DNA of 64,000 nt from Salinicoccus roseus (GCF_003814515.1 NZ_RKQJ01000004.1:62001-126000), one strand, 5' to 3'. Shown: positions 29,447-38,607, counted from the first letter of the stretch. Notes: generated from the sequence alone by a model not told the origin. Numbers and translations: made by a program.

Positions 29447-30472
29447 CTATTCTCCAGTAATGATCTTCTTCGTGCGATCGGATTCTAAAGCATTCAGTAT
29501 GATTTCCACGGATTTTTTCGCATCTTCTGCCGTCACCGGTACCCGCTCTTCATTCACAAGGGCATTGATGAATGCATCCATGACCAGCGACTTCTTCTTC
29601 TGGCCCGCTTCATCATTCGTCTGTATACCGCCGTAGTTCTCCTTGACGACTTCACCGTCTCTGCCTGTGAAAATGAAGGAATGCTCAGAATCTGCAAGCA
29701 GGCTGAGCACACCCTTTTCACCATAGATGACGGTGGAGTTGTCCTCTTCCCCATAGAATGACCAACTCGCCTGCAATGTGCCGACGATATTCGATTCGGT
29801 GCGCAGAATGCATACCGCATTGTCATCCACATCGGAAAATTCCTTCGCTTCCTTGGAAATGAAGCTGCCTACATCCAGAACCTCTTCCCCGAGGAGATAA
29901 CGCATGAGATCAGCCTTATGCACACCAAGGTCTCCCATTGCGCCCATTACCGCTTCCTCCTTCTTGAAGAACCAGCTGTCCTTGCCGTCGACACTCCAGT
30001 CCTCCGGGCCGGGATGCCCGAACGCTGTACGGAAGGAATAGATCTTGCCGAGTCTGCCTTCATTGATGTAATCGCGTGCCACCTGGTGCTCTTTGATGAG
30101 ACGCTGGTTATGGCCGACCATCAGCTGCTTGCCGGATTTCCTTTCCGCTTCAATCATGCGGTCCATCTCATCCATCGCAACACCCATCGGCTTCTCGCAC
30201 AATACATGCTTGCCTGCTTCCAGTGCCGCAATTGAAATCTCTGCGTGCATGTAGTTCGGCGTACAGACGCTGACGGCATCGACATTGCTGTCCATAAGCA
30301 GATCTTTATAACTTTTGTAGGATGCGCCGCCATATATCTTCTGTTGTGCTTCAGCCCGTTCGATCACCGGATCGCAGAATGCAACCAGCTTCACGTTTTC
30401 ATTTTCTTTATATTCGGCAATATGCCGCTTCACTCCGATGCTGCCGCATCCTATAATACCAACGTTGATCAT
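29447..30472 (-). CDS. Gfo/Idh/MocA family NAD(P)-dependent dehydrogenase (first of pair), ThuB-like
   Basis: A 341-residue oxidoreductase. Rossmann GIIGCGSIGVKRHIAEY, VDAVSVCTPNYMHAEISI, HVLCEKPMGVAMDEMD, then VGHNQRLIKEHQVARDYI and GAMGDLGVHKADLMRYLLGEE. It lies 2 nt after thuA. A ThuA-ThuB pair is the catabolic part of the rhizobial trehalose/maltitol system, in which ThuB oxidises the disaccharide to its 3-keto form. By position this is the better ThuB candidate of the two. Confidence 0.88.
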   Translation of the reverse strand: MINVGIIGCGSIGVKRHIAEYKENENVKLVAFCDPVIERAEAQQKIYGGASYKSYKDLLMDSNVDAVSVCTPNYMHAEISIAALEAGKHVLCEKPMGVAMDEMDRMIEAERKSGKQLMVGHNQRLIKEHQVARDYINEGRLGKIYSFRTAFGHPGPEDWSVDGKDSWFFKKEEAVMGAMGDLGVHKADLMRYLLGEEVLDVGSFISKEAKEFSDVDDNAVCILRTESNIVGTLQASWSFYGEEDNSTVIYGEKGVLSLLADSEHSFIFTGRDGEVVKENYGGIQTNDEAGQKKKSLVMDAFINALVNEERVPVTAEDAKKSVEIILNALESDRTKKIITGE

Positions 30473-30474
30473 GA

Positions 30475-31188
30475 TTATTTCTCCTTTATCTCTTCCAGTG
30501 GTTCGTGATTTCCGTAGTAGTGTTTCTTGCCATGGACACTCCCTGCCCAGTTCACACCATTATTGATGACCTTCTGGACGTTCTCATCATAGTATGTCGG
30601 ATGTGTCTCATGACCCGGACGGAAGTAGAATATCTTGCCGTTGCCCCGTTTGAATGTACATGCACTCCTGAACACTTCGCCGCCTTCAAACCAGCTGAGC
30701 ATGATCAGCTCATCCGGCACGGGAATGTCGAAATGCTCGCCGTACATCTCCTCTTCAGGCAACTCGAAGTATTCACCGAGACCATCAACAATCGGATGCG
30801 TCGGATCGACCACCCAGAGGCGTTCCTTTTCATTCGCTTCACGCCACTTGAGGTCGCAGGATGTGCCCATCAGCAGTTTGAACGGCTTGGAGAAGTGCGC
30901 TGAATGCAGGATCACCAGGCCCATGCCGTCCCAGACACGCTGACGCACCTTTTCTGCAATTTCGTCAGCGACCTCATCGTGGGCTTTGTGCCCCCACCAT
31001 ATCAGGACATCTGTATTATCCAGCACTTCGTCAGTCAAGCCATGCTCCGCTTCATCCAGAGTTGCCGTCGTCACTTCATGCCCTTCAAGGAAACTCGCAA
31101 TCTGACCGTGGATGCCTTCAGGATATATTTCACCCACCACTTCTGATTCCTTCTCATGCCTGTATTCGTTCCAGACTGTCACTTTCAT
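30475..31188 (-). CDS. ThuA-like domain protein
   Basis: A 237-residue protein of the trehalose-utilisation ThuA family (class I glutamine-amidotransferase-like fold). [14 protein letters not shown] at the start, [32 protein letters not shown], and [18 protein letters not shown]. The last carries the Gly-His-Glu motif usual for the family. In rhizobia ThuA acts with the dehydrogenase ThuB on disaccharides. Its start overlaps the lacI stop by 4 nt. Confidence 0.87.
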   Translation of the reverse strand: MKVTVWNEYRHEKESEVVGEIYPEGIHGQIASFLEGHEVTTATLDEAEHGLTDEVLDNTDVLIWWGHKAHDEVADEIAEKVRQRVWDGMGLVILHSAHFSKPFKLLMGTSCDLKWREANEKERLWVVDPTHPIVDGLGEYFELPEEEMYGEHFDIPVPDELIMLSWFEGGEVFRSACTFKRGNGKIFYFRPGHETHPTYYDENVQKVINNGVNWAGSVHGKKHYYGNHEPLEEIKEK

Positions 31189-32204
31189 CCGCCTTCCTCC
31201 TTCTGTGTTGATCTGCGTTCTATAATGCGCGTAGGTACCGTAATGATTCTTTTTAATTTATCTCCATCTCTTATCAGGGTGATGATTTCATTTCCAGCTT
31301 CCTTGCCAAGTTCCTCCGGGAAGATGTCGACAACGGTCTGGGGCGGGGCCGCAAACTTCGTCAGCAGAGAATCACTGAAAGTCGCGGTGGCCACATCCGC
31401 CGGAATGCGAATCTTCATCTGATAAAGATGGGAAATGATGCGGGCATTCAGAACACCGTCCAGTGTCAAAAGCGCCTCCGGTCCGCCATCTTCAAATAAA
31501 GATTTCAGCATGTCGCTGATGGAACGGGGGTCATCTCCACATTTGACCACCCTGCCCATGGCTGATAGGCCAGCCTCATGCATCGCCATTTCAAAGCCAC
31601 GAATCCTATCTCTAGCGACCGCAAATACATCGTTATCTACAATCATCGTAATTTTACTATAACCTTTCCCAATCAATAATTCAGTTATGGACACCGCCCC
31701 CTGTACATTGTCATTGTCCACATAGATGGCTTCACGATCGTTGCGTATATCCTTCCCTATGACTACATAAGGGAAGCCGGCTGCCGAGAGGAATGCTGCT
31801 ATCGGGTCGCCCTCTTTTGAATAGAGGAGTATGAACCCGTCGACCTGCCTTGAACTGATCAGTTCCTTCACTTCCGCAAGAAGACTGGCATCATCAGTCG
31901 CGGAAGTTGTAAGTGTCGAAAAACCCTCTTTCCTGCAGGCTTCGGAAACACCGAGGTTCACTTCAGAGTAGAAAGGGTTCAGGTTCACTTCATGCATGCC
32001 GCTCTTGATGACCAGGCCGATGGTATTCGACTGGTTCGTCACCAGATTCCGTGCCGCGATATTTGGTGCATATCCACTCTCTTCCATTATTTTTTGGACT
32101 TTCTTTTTTGTGGCGGCACTGATTCCATCATGATCTTTGATCACCCTGGATACAGTAGAGGGAGAAACTCCAGCTATCCTTGCCACATCTTTTATCGTCA
32201 CCAT
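31185..32204 (-). CDS. LacI-family transcriptional regulator
   Basis: A 339-residue repressor. Helix-turn-helix [20 protein letters not shown], hinge helix [11 protein letters not shown], then a periplasmic-binding-like effector domain ending in RIIERRST. It lies inside operon 1 between permease and thuA, so it is autoregulated. Its recognition helix and hinge agree with those of the truncated lacI copy at 36180-36464. It can therefore be expected to bind the same TGCAAACGATTGCA sites in front of both sugar operons. The start ATG at 32204 has GGAGG about 11 nt upstream, a rather long spacing. Confidence 0.92.
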   Translation of the reverse strand: MVTIKDVARIAGVSPSTVSRVIKDHDGISAATKKKVQKIMEESGYAPNIAARNLVTNQSNTIGLVIKSGMHEVNLNPFYSEVNLGVSEACRKEGFSTLTTSATDDASLLAEVKELISSRQVDGFILLYSKEGDPIAAFLSAAGFPYVVIGKDIRNDREAIYVDNDNVQGAVSITELLIGKGYSKITMIVDNDVFAVARDRIRGFEMAMHEAGLSAMGRVVKCGDDPRSISDMLKSLFEDGGPEALLTLDGVLNARIISHLYQMKIRIPADVATATFSDSLLTKFAAPPQTVVDIFPEELGKEAGNEIITLIRDGDKLKRIITVPTRIIERRSTQKEEGG

Positions 32205-32223
32205 CTCATAATAAGCCTCCTAC

Positions 32224-33045
32224 CTACTTCACAGCACCGTCCGATACACCTTTGATGATATGTTTCTGAGCAATGAAGTAGCCGATTATGACCGGTATGA
32301 TGGAAATCGTCAAGCCGGCCAGTGCCAGGGTCCACTGTTTCGTATACTGTCCGAAGAAGAGGAACAGTTTAAGTGGAATCGTTTCGTCCCCCTGGCCAAG
32401 CACCAAGCTTGGAAGGAGGAAGTCGTTCCAGATCCAGATGACATTCAAGATCGCCACCGTCACACCAATCGGCCTCAGAAGCGGGAATATGACATGCCAG
32501 AAGGTCTGCCATTTTGTAGCCCCATCAATCTTTGCCGCCTCATCAAGGGAGAGCGGGATATTCTTCAGCGCTCCATGATACAGGAACAGAGAAAGGCCGG
32601 AACCGAAACCGATATACATGAAGATCAGGCCCCATTTGTTCAAGCTCTGAAGCTCACTGAATATCTTGACCAGCGGAATCATCACCGACTGGAAAGGAAT
32701 GAGCATGGAGGCGACGAACAGGAAGAATATCAGGCCGCTGACCTTGCTCTTGTTCCTTGAGAGTGCGTATGCAGCCATTGCCGAGAAGAATACTATGCAC
32801 ACAATGCTCAGCGACGTAATCAGGAAAGAGTTGAAGAATGTCCTGAGAAAGTCGAGTTCCTGAAAAGCCTGTACAAAGTTCCCAAAAATGGGTTCCTGCG
32901 GTGGTGCAAGCGTATTTTCAAACATTTCCCGCTTGGTCTTGAACGCATTGACCAGCATGATGTAGAAGGGGGACAACCATAGAAGTGCGAGCAGAATGCC
33001 GACGATTTCCAGAACAATGCGACCGGTCGTCTTTTTCTTCTTCAT
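32224..33045 (-). CDS. Sugar ABC transporter permease, MalG/ThuG type (operon 1)
   Basis: A 273-residue inner-membrane subunit of a CUT1 importer with six hydrophobic segments. The EAA coupling loop ISLDEAAKIDGATKWQTFWHVIFPLLRP-like stretch (PLSLDEAAKIDGATKWQTFW) is clear. It ends IIKGVSDGAVK, as usual for MalG-like permeases. One-base overlap with the upstream permease at 33045. Confidence 0.9.
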   Translation of the reverse strand: MKKKKTTGRIVLEIVGILLALLWLSPFYIMLVNAFKTKREMFENTLAPPQEPIFGNFVQAFQELDFLRTFFNSFLITSLSIVCIVFFSAMAAYALSRNKSKVSGLIFFLFVASMLIPFQSVMIPLVKIFSELQSLNKWGLIFMYIGFGSGLSLFLYHGALKNIPLSLDEAAKIDGATKWQTFWHVIFPLLRPIGVTVAILNVIWIWNDFLLPSLVLGQGDETIPLKLFLFFGQYTKQWTLALAGLTISIIPVIIGYFIAQKHIIKGVSDGAVK

Positions 33046-33911
33046 TACAGCTCCACCTCTTTTTTCTTATTATAGTAGACTTGCGTCAAACTTAAAATTG
33101 CCACGATTATGAAGAAGATGACCGCCTTGGCTTGGGCCAGTCCCATCGTGTTCATCGCAAATGCCGTATCGACAATATCCATGGCAATCATTTTCGTAGT
33201 GCCACCAGGGCCGCCTCCGGTGAGGGAGAGGTTCTGATCGTAGATCTTGAATGCACCGGACAATGTCAAGAACATACTTACTGTGAATGCCGGAGCCACA
33301 AGCGGCATCACAACATTCTTCAGCTTTTGAAAGTAACTTGCTCCATCCATATCCGCCGCCTCGAGCAATTCGTCAGGGATGCTCTGCAGATATGCAATGT
33401 AGATGATCATGATGTAACCGGCCATCTGCCATACATGCAGAATGACGAGTCCCCAGAAGCCCGTCGCAGGGGTCGCCAGCCATCCCTGCAGCATTTCGAC
33501 ACCCATGGCGTCTCCAAGGGCATTGAAGATATTCGTGAAGATGAACTGCCAGATGAAGCCGAGGATCAGACCACCGATCAGGTTCGGCATGAAGAAGATT
33601 GTCCTGAGCAGGTTCTTTGATTTTATGTAGCTCGTTACAATCAGTGCCAGTGAAAAACCAACGACATTTATGATGATTACGGTCACGATTGCATACTTGA
33701 AAGTGAACCAGAGCGCACTCAGGAACGTTGGGTCGGACATCAGACTTTTGTAGTTATCAAATCCTGTAAACACCGGTGTCTGCGCCATGTCGCCTGACCA
33801 CTCTGTAAGGGAATAATAGATCCCCCAGATGAAAGGCACGACTACAACAATCAAAAGTGCCGCCAGAACCGGGGCAATGAATACCCAGTACATGATATTT
33901 TTGGTTTTCAT
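33045..33911 (-). CDS. Sugar ABC transporter permease, MalF/ThuF type (operon 1)
   Basis: A 288-residue partner permease with about six hydrophobic segments. Its EAA loop is SIPDELLEAADMDGASYFQKLKNVVMPL. The ATG at 33911 has AGAGGTG 5 nt upstream; a longer frame to 33944 would run through the hairpin at 33933-33961 and is not favoured. It lacks the N-terminal extra domain present in the MdxF protein of operon 2, so the two systems are not recent copies of each other. Confidence 0.9.
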   Translation of the reverse strand: MKTKNIMYWVFIAPVLAALLIVVVVPFIWGIYYSLTEWSGDMAQTPVFTGFDNYKSLMSDPTFLSALWFTFKYAIVTVIIINVVGFSLALIVTSYIKSKNLLRTIFFMPNLIGGLILGFIWQFIFTNIFNALGDAMGVEMLQGWLATPATGFWGLVILHVWQMAGYIMIIYIAYLQSIPDELLEAADMDGASYFQKLKNVVMPLVAPAFTVSMFLTLSGAFKIYDQNLSLTGGGPGGTTKMIAMDIVDTAFAMNTMGLAQAKAVIFFIIVAILSLTQVYYNKKKEVEL

Positions 33912-33932
33912 ATTAACACCTCTTTGTAAGAA

Positions 33933-33961
33933 ATAATGGAGCAATATGATTGCCCCATTAT
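33933..33961 (-). other. Hairpin between binding-protein gene and permease gene
   Basis: ataatgg-a-gcaat, atg, attgc-c-ccattat: 12 pairs with one mismatch and a three-base loop. It lies between the SBP stop (33970) and the permease start (33911), with a weak T-rich tail. Hairpins here often let the binding protein be made in excess over the permeases. Confidence 0.55.
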
Positions 33962-33969
33962 GATTTCAT

Positions 33970-35271
33970 TTATCTATTCTCTTCCCAGTATGCTTTGGAG
34001 TTATCTATCGCTTCTTCCCATGTGATATCTCCGGAAATGTACTGCTGAACATTATCGCCGAATGTCTCTTCAGCGAAACCGGTAGGATATCCAAGGAATA
34101 CCCATCCGCTTGTATTGCCTTCTTCGGAATACTCATAGATTTCCTGGGACAATGGATCTGAGATCTGGCTTGTGTCATAGTCCTCATATGCCGGAATGAA
34201 GTTGAAGTCGTTCAGTACGATTTCCTTGCCTGCGTCGGATGTGTACATATAGTCGAGGAAGTCTACAGCCGCCTGCTGAACATTATCTTCAGCTCCGGAG
34301 TTCACTACCCAGTACTGAGGTACGCCTACAGGCATTTTAGACTCGCCGGCCACCGGAATAGGAATGATGCCGGAATTCTCAGCCACTTCAGGTGCAATCT
34401 GTTCAATGGAAGGGTATGCCCAGTTGCCCTGTTGGATCATGGCAACCTTTTCCATGGAATAGAGGGCTTCGACTTGTTGTGAATAGTCGAGGCTCAATAC
34501 TGGCTGCTCGGAATAGTTCACTTGCATATCGATGTAGTTCTTCAGTTCTTCGGAATGTTCAAACTCAACCGTGTCGGACTCGAATGCTTCGATAACGCTG
34601 TCATTGAATTCAGGTGCGAGGAATGAACTGCTGGAGTGGTTTCCATATACCCATCTCTCTTTGCCCGGGAAGGCGAAGACGGCATCCAGGCCAAGTTCTT
34701 CTTTCATACCATCCAATGTATCTACTGCTGTCTGCAGATCTTCCATCGTCGTCAGTTCATCAGGGTTGATTCCTGCTTCTTCAAAAATACCCTTGTTGTA
34801 GATCAGGCCGTATCCTTCAAGGTTGTAAGGGATACCGTAAACTTGATCATCGACTGTAACTGCATCAAGCGTACCTTCCAGCGCTGCGTCGACTGCTGCG
34901 GAATCTTCGATTGGTGCGATACGGTCCTTATGATCTTCATAGTCCTGAGGTCCGCCGATATTGAAGATATCCGGTTCGTTGCCAGATGCAATCTTCGACT
35001 TCAATGTGGCACCGTAGTCGTTTCCGCCACCGACCGTTTCAACGTTGATTGTCACATTCGGATTCTCTTCTTCATATTGTGCCACGAGGGATTCGAACTG
35101 CTCCTTGAATTCCACTTTGAACTGATAGAGGTCAATCGTTACGGATTCACCATCGCCACCTTCTTCACCGTCTCCTGAAACTGAACCGCCAGCGTCTCCA
35201 CTGTTGCCGCATGCTCCCAATACGAGAATCAGGGCAAGAAGAAAGGCATAACTCCACTTCGATCTCTTCAT
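33970..35271 (-). CDS. Sugar ABC transporter substrate-binding lipoprotein (operon 1)
   Basis: A 433-residue SBP_bac_1 lipoprotein, first gene of operon 1. The signal peptide ends ILVLGACGNSG, followed by a Gly/Ser/Glu linker. The mature part has the family stretches EENPNVTINVETVGGGNDY, DIFNIGGPQDYEDHK, VYGIPYNLEGYGLIYNKGIF and AMIQQGNWAYPSIEQI, with AADMDG-type permeases next to it. The likely ligand is a di- or oligosaccharide; ThuE (trehalose) is the closest functional parallel by operon content. GGAGG precedes the ATG. Confidence 0.9.
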   Translation of the reverse strand: MKRSKWSYAFLLALILVLGACGNSGDAGGSVSGDGEEGGDGESVTIDLYQFKVEFKEQFESLVAQYEEENPNVTINVETVGGGNDYGATLKSKIASGNEPDIFNIGGPQDYEDHKDRIAPIEDSAAVDAALEGTLDAVTVDDQVYGIPYNLEGYGLIYNKGIFEEAGINPDELTTMEDLQTAVDTLDGMKEELGLDAVFAFPGKERWVYGNHSSSSFLAPEFNDSVIEAFESDTVEFEHSEELKNYIDMQVNYSEQPVLSLDYSQQVEALYSMEKVAMIQQGNWAYPSIEQIAPEVAENSGIIPIPVAGESKMPVGVPQYWVVNSGAEDNVQQAAVDFLDYMYTSDAGKEIVLNDFNFIPAYEDYDTSQISDPLSQEIYEYSEEGNTSGWVFLGYPTGFAEETFGDNVQQYISGDITWEEAIDNSKAYWEENR

Positions 35272-35288
35272 TTTTCATCCTCCTTGTA

Positions 35289-35302
35289 TGTAAGCGTTAT
35301 CA
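35289..35302. promoter_or_regulatory. CcpA cre site, full match, operon 1
   Basis: TGTAAGCGTTATCA fits the consensus TGWAANCGNTNWCA at every position. It lies about 16 to 29 nt downstream of the -10 box, where CcpA would block transcription when preferred sugars are present. Confidence 0.75.
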
Positions 35303-35317
35303 ATCGCTTGTATTTTG

Positions 35318-35346
35318 ATTATATATTCAGAATTCTTTTAAGTCAA
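35318..35346 (-). promoter_or_regulatory. Sigma-A promoter of operon 1
   Basis: Minus strand TTGACT (35341-35346), a 17-bp spacer, then a perfect TATAAT (35318-35323), 47 nt upstream of the SBP start. It is flanked by the cre site downstream and a LacI-type operator 9 bp upstream. Confidence 0.85.
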
Positions 35347-35354
35347 CACTTTTT

Positions 35355-35368
35355 TGCAAACGATTGCA
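35355..35368. promoter_or_regulatory. LacI-type operator 1, operon 1
   Basis: TGCAAACGATTGCA, an imperfect palindrome around the central CG typical of LacI-family sites (compare MalR GCAAACGTTTGC). It lies just upstream of the operon 1 -35 box. The same 14-mer occurs at 39975-39988. Confidence 0.75.
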
Positions 35369-35422
35369 TAAGTTTATTTCCTTTACATACAGGATTCCTT
35401 ATAACGTTTTATCATGTTCAAG

Positions 35423-35436
35423 TGCAAACGATTGCC
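35423..35436. promoter_or_regulatory. LacI-type operator 2, operon 1
   Basis: TGCAAACGATTGCC, 68 bp from operator 1. The same spacing is kept in the copy at 40043-40056. Two sites allow cooperative binding or looping. Confidence 0.65.
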
Positions 35437-35473
35437 CTCCAAAGGAAAAACATCCCGGCAAGCGCGTTCTGGT

Positions 35474-36262
35474 CTAACGGTGGTATTTGATGACTTCGCG
35501 GGCAAAGTCATTCATATCGCCGACGTATTCAAATGTTCCCTTCAATACGGGGTAGATGCTTTTCACGCTGACTTCGCCGAGCGAAGAAACGATGAAAGTG
35601 ACGACATTCAACTTCCTCATTTTAAAGACTGCACTGAAGAGCGTGGCCAGATGATTGATGTAGTCCGCAGGTTTCTTCGTGTCCTTCTCCGTATTTTTTA
35701 CACGATTGATGTAGTCCGCAGCCCGGGGGATGTCCTGACCGATCACTTTTCCATCCTCCTCAGTGACGCCATAGTGCGATTCGGTCATTTCCTCTATCGA
35801 TTTGTAGGAACGGCTGAGTATGATGTCCTTGAAGCTTGGAGACAGCAGTTTGGCAGCCAGGCTGTTCATTTTCCTGGTTAGGAATTTCTCAAGATACTGG
35901 GCACTTCTGACCCTCTTGTCGAACATTGCGTCCTTCTCTTCAAATATATCATTCAGTTTCCTTCTCAGCTCATCGATCCCCGCATCATCCTTCACACTGG
36001 CAAAATGATAGGACAGCGGCTGATCGAGATGCTTCTTGAAGGTCACATGGAGCTCCGTGTCCTTGTCGTTCATCAGTGTCTTCTGTGCACGCTCTCCGGA
36101 AACGTCCACAAGTGTATCGGTCTTGTTGTAGACGAATGTGATATGGATGCCTTTCTTGGCAAGGTACCGGATAACCATTTCATCCGCATCCCGTATCTTG
36201 GAAGAGAAGATGTACAATACGTGTCTGACACCTGTCCTGGCTATCAGCTTCTTGTACTGCAC
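35474..36262 (-). pseudogene. IRG-like GTPase gene fragment lacking its N-terminal GTP-binding part
   Basis: An open frame of 262 codons equivalent to residues 83-343 of the intact GTPase at 40100-41131, with about 17 amino-acid differences and no frameshift. The P-loop (G1) and the DxPG (G3) motif are missing; NKTD (G4) remains. The 5' end is fused to the lacI fragment at about 36260. Only a GTG can serve as start, without a clear ribosome-binding site. The terminator that follows the intact gene is decayed here (around 35451-35470). It is a truncated duplicate, possibly recent since the frame is still open. Confidence 0.88.
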
Positions 36263-36464
36263 TTTTTACTATGAGACCAATAGTATACGACTTGTTCGTA
36301 ACAAGATTTCTTGCAGCAACATTGGGCGTATACCCCATCTCCTGCATTATTTTGCGTATTTTTCTTTTGGTATCTGAACTGATTCCTGGATGATCCTTTA
36401 CAACTCTTGAAACCGTTGAAGGGGAAACGCCAGCAGTTTTTGCTACATCTTTAATTGTAACCAT
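36180..36464 (-). pseudogene. Truncated lacI: DNA-binding head only
   Basis: The frame begins [22 protein letters not shown] with GGGTGAT upstream, keeps the whole helix-turn-helix and hinge helix ([22 protein letters not shown]), then passes at about residue 65-68 into the GTPase fragment out of frame and stops after 94 codons. The effector-binding and dimerisation domain is gone. Its head is very like that of the intact LacI at 31185-32204 but clearly diverged at DNA level. It would be translated as the last gene of operon 2 if at all. A headpiece alone dimerises poorly, so activity is doubtful. Confidence 0.88.
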
Positions 36465-36477
36465 CAGATCACCCTAT

Positions 36478-37320
36478 CTAACCTTTAGTCGATCCGGACA
36501 TCAAGCCGGAAATCAAATACCTCTGCAGGAAAAGGAACACGATTGCTATAGGTACTGCAATCAGGATCGACCCTGCGGCAAATCTTGTGAATGTATTGGC
36601 AAATTGATCATTGACCATATTGTAAAGCCCTAATGCCAAGGTGAAGTTTTCTGGACTTCTCAAAACGATACGCGGCAAAATAAAGTCCATGAACGGTGCC
36701 ATGAAATTAAACAATGCAACTACTGCAATAATCGGTTTGGCCAAAGGAATCATTATTGTAAAGAATATACGAAAATGTCCTGCGCCATCCATTTTCGCAG
36801 ATTCATCCAACTCTCTTGGGATGGTATCGAAATAACCTTTAACCAAAAATGCATTCATCGGAATCGATCCACCCACATATACAAGAACAAGTCCCCAGAG
36901 GGAATCCAGAAGTCCTATTGTATTGAGGAGGATATAGATTGCCACCATGGCCATCAATACCGGAAACATCTGCAGGATAAGAAAGGCATACAGACCGTAT
37001 TTACGTCCGACAAAACGATATCTTGAGAAGGCATAGGCAGTCAAAGTAACGAAAACCACTGAAAGGAAAGAGGAGGCCGCTGCTACAATCAAGGTATTCT
37101 TATACCATGTCAGATACATGCTCTGCGGGTCTGTAAACAACCATTTATAATGGGTGAATGACCAGTTTTCAGGAATCATATTAGCCCCATACAAATTATT
37201 CCCCGGATTTAATGAAATTCCAAAAGTCCAAAGGAGAGGATAGAAGATCGCCACCGTCATAATGAACAGTATGGTATACATGACAATCTGCTTTAAGAGA
37301 TTTTTTCTTTTTTTAGTCAT
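36478..37320 (-). CDS. mdxG: Maltodextrin-type ABC permease MdxG/MalG (operon 2)
   Basis: A 280-residue permease with six hydrophobic segments. The N-terminal FYPLLWTFGISLNPGNNLYGANMIPENWSFTHYKWLF and the EAA loop TIPRELDESAKMDGAGHFRIFFTIMIPLAKP follow the Bacillus MdxG/MalG pattern. The second of two adjacent ATGs (37320) is better placed after AAGGTGAG; the first (37323) overlaps the mdxF stop. It differs strongly from the operon 1 permease. Lower GC than operon 1. Confidence 0.85.
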   Translation of the reverse strand: MTKKRKNLLKQIVMYTILFIMTVAIFYPLLWTFGISLNPGNNLYGANMIPENWSFTHYKWLFTDPQSMYLTWYKNTLIVAAASSFLSVVFVTLTAYAFSRYRFVGRKYGLYAFLILQMFPVLMAMVAIYILLNTIGLLDSLWGLVLVYVGGSIPMNAFLVKGYFDTIPRELDESAKMDGAGHFRIFFTIMIPLAKPIIAVVALFNFMAPFMDFILPRIVLRSPENFTLALGLYNMVNDQFANTFTRFAAGSILIAVPIAIVFLFLQRYLISGLMSGSTKG

Positions 37321-38582
37321 CATATCTCACCTTCCTCTTGAACTGCTCTAGTACGACTGAACTGGAATGCAGCCACCGAAGCTACAATAAGACCAATGAT
37401 GATGGAAATTGCGGCGGCCATATTATAGTTCTGGGTTTCGAAAGTCAGTTTATATACCCATGAAATCAAAATATCGGTGCCGCCAGCATTTTGTTCTCTT
37501 ATAGCAGGTCCACCAGCATTGAATAGATAAATGATGTTGAAGTTGTTGAAATTCCCTGCATATTGCATTATGAGAAGCGGTGCTGTAGCAAACATGATGT
37601 GCGGGAAAGTTATTTCAGTGAACTTCTGCCACCCTGACGCACCATCCATATCAGCTGCTTCATACCAATCGTCGGATATACTTTGAAGGACGCCCGTGAA
37701 CAAGGCAAAGACAAATGGGAATCCTAACCATGTTTGAATCATTATCAGAGCAACTTTTGCCCAGAAGGGATCTGATAGCCACGGAATTGAAAGGCCGAAC
37801 AATGGTTGCAGAATGTCATTGTTGATAGCCCCGAACTGGTTATTGAATAGTGCAGAGAAAATAAGAATCGTCACAAATGCCGGCACTGCCCATGGCAAGA
37901 TAAGTATAGTGCGTATCAGCCTTTTGAACTTTATCAAAGGATGATTGACGATGATTGCAAGAAGTAGGGCCAGGGCGATCTGTAATGTTGTTGCCACGAG
38001 TGTCCATACGATCGTCCATGTAAAGACGCTGAAGAAAGTATTCCTCCAGATGTCCACTTCAATCAAAGCCTTAAAGTTCTCGAAGCCAATATAATCCAGA
38101 ACATTTCTAGGCGGTGCATTATAGAGATTATAGTTCGTGAATGCCAGGAAGAACATATACAGCAGTGGGAATACCACTATAAAGATGAGTAAGAAAAGCC
38201 CAGGGGCGACGATTGCATAAGGGAAACTCTTATCCCATGCATCCCTGAATTGCTGCCTCATCGTCCTGAAGTCCCCGCTGTTGATCAGTTTGGCATCTTT
38301 GTACGCATCTATGATATTAGCAATATAGAAGGTAATTGCTATTACGACTACAAGAAGGGATATGATCCCCTGTGCCAGTAAAATCCTTGAATCATCTACA
38401 CGTGGAATTTCACCAAGAGTAAAAAGTCCCCAGAATCCAATATTCAAGAAATTATAGAAAACTGCAAAAAATGATATAAAGAGAATAAAGAGGCCACCTG
38501 CTTTGGCGTACCTCTTATTGTATAATTGGCCCAGTCCAGGAAGGATGGACAGGACTGCAGCCAATTTCGGATTTTTCTTCAT
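37320..38582 (-). CDS. mdxF: Maltodextrin-type ABC permease MdxF/MalF with N-terminal membrane extension (operon 2)
   Basis: A 420-residue permease. The first about 110 residues form the extra N-terminal membrane part seen in Bacillus MdxF (MKKNPKLAAVLSILPGLGQLYNKRYAKAG). Then comes the core with its EAA loop SISDDWYEAADMDGASGWQKFTEITFPHI. About eight hydrophobic segments. Several 60-base rows counted by hand are near 33 to 47 percent GC, against about 63 percent for a row in the operon 1 permease, which suggests a different origin. Confidence 0.87.
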   Translation of the reverse strand: MKKNPKLAAVLSILPGLGQLYNKRYAKAGGLFILFISFFAVFYNFLNIGFWGLFTLGEIPRVDDSRILLAQGIISLLVVVIAITFYIANIIDAYKDAKLINSGDFRTMRQQFRDAWDKSFPYAIVAPGLFLLIFIVVFPLLYMFFLAFTNYNLYNAPPRNVLDYIGFENFKALIEVDIWRNTFFSVFTWTIVWTLVATTLQIALALLLAIIVNHPLIKFKRLIRTILILPWAVPAFVTILIFSALFNNQFGAINNDILQPLFGLSIPWLSDPFWAKVALIMIQTWLGFPFVFALFTGVLQSISDDWYEAADMDGASGWQKFTEITFPHIMFATAPLLIMQYAGNFNNFNIIYLFNAGGPAIREQNAGGTDILISWVYKLTFETQNYNMAAAISIIIGLIVASVAAFQFSRTRAVQEEGEI

Positions 38583-38607
38583 AGCCCTTTCCTCCTAACC
38601 TTCGATA

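Larger units (their letters stand above)
35341..36259. repeat. Direct repeat, copy 1 (operators plus GTPase 3' part)
   Basis: Aligned by eye with 39962-40885: same orientation, closely similar along its length, with one net indel of 5 to 6 nt at the GTPase terminator. It starts at the -35 box of the sugar promoter and ends at gtactg, where copy 1 passes into lacI sequence and copy 2 continues into the GTPase G3 region. The translated overlap shows about 17 differences in 262 residues. The two copies flank operon 2. Confidence 0.9.
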
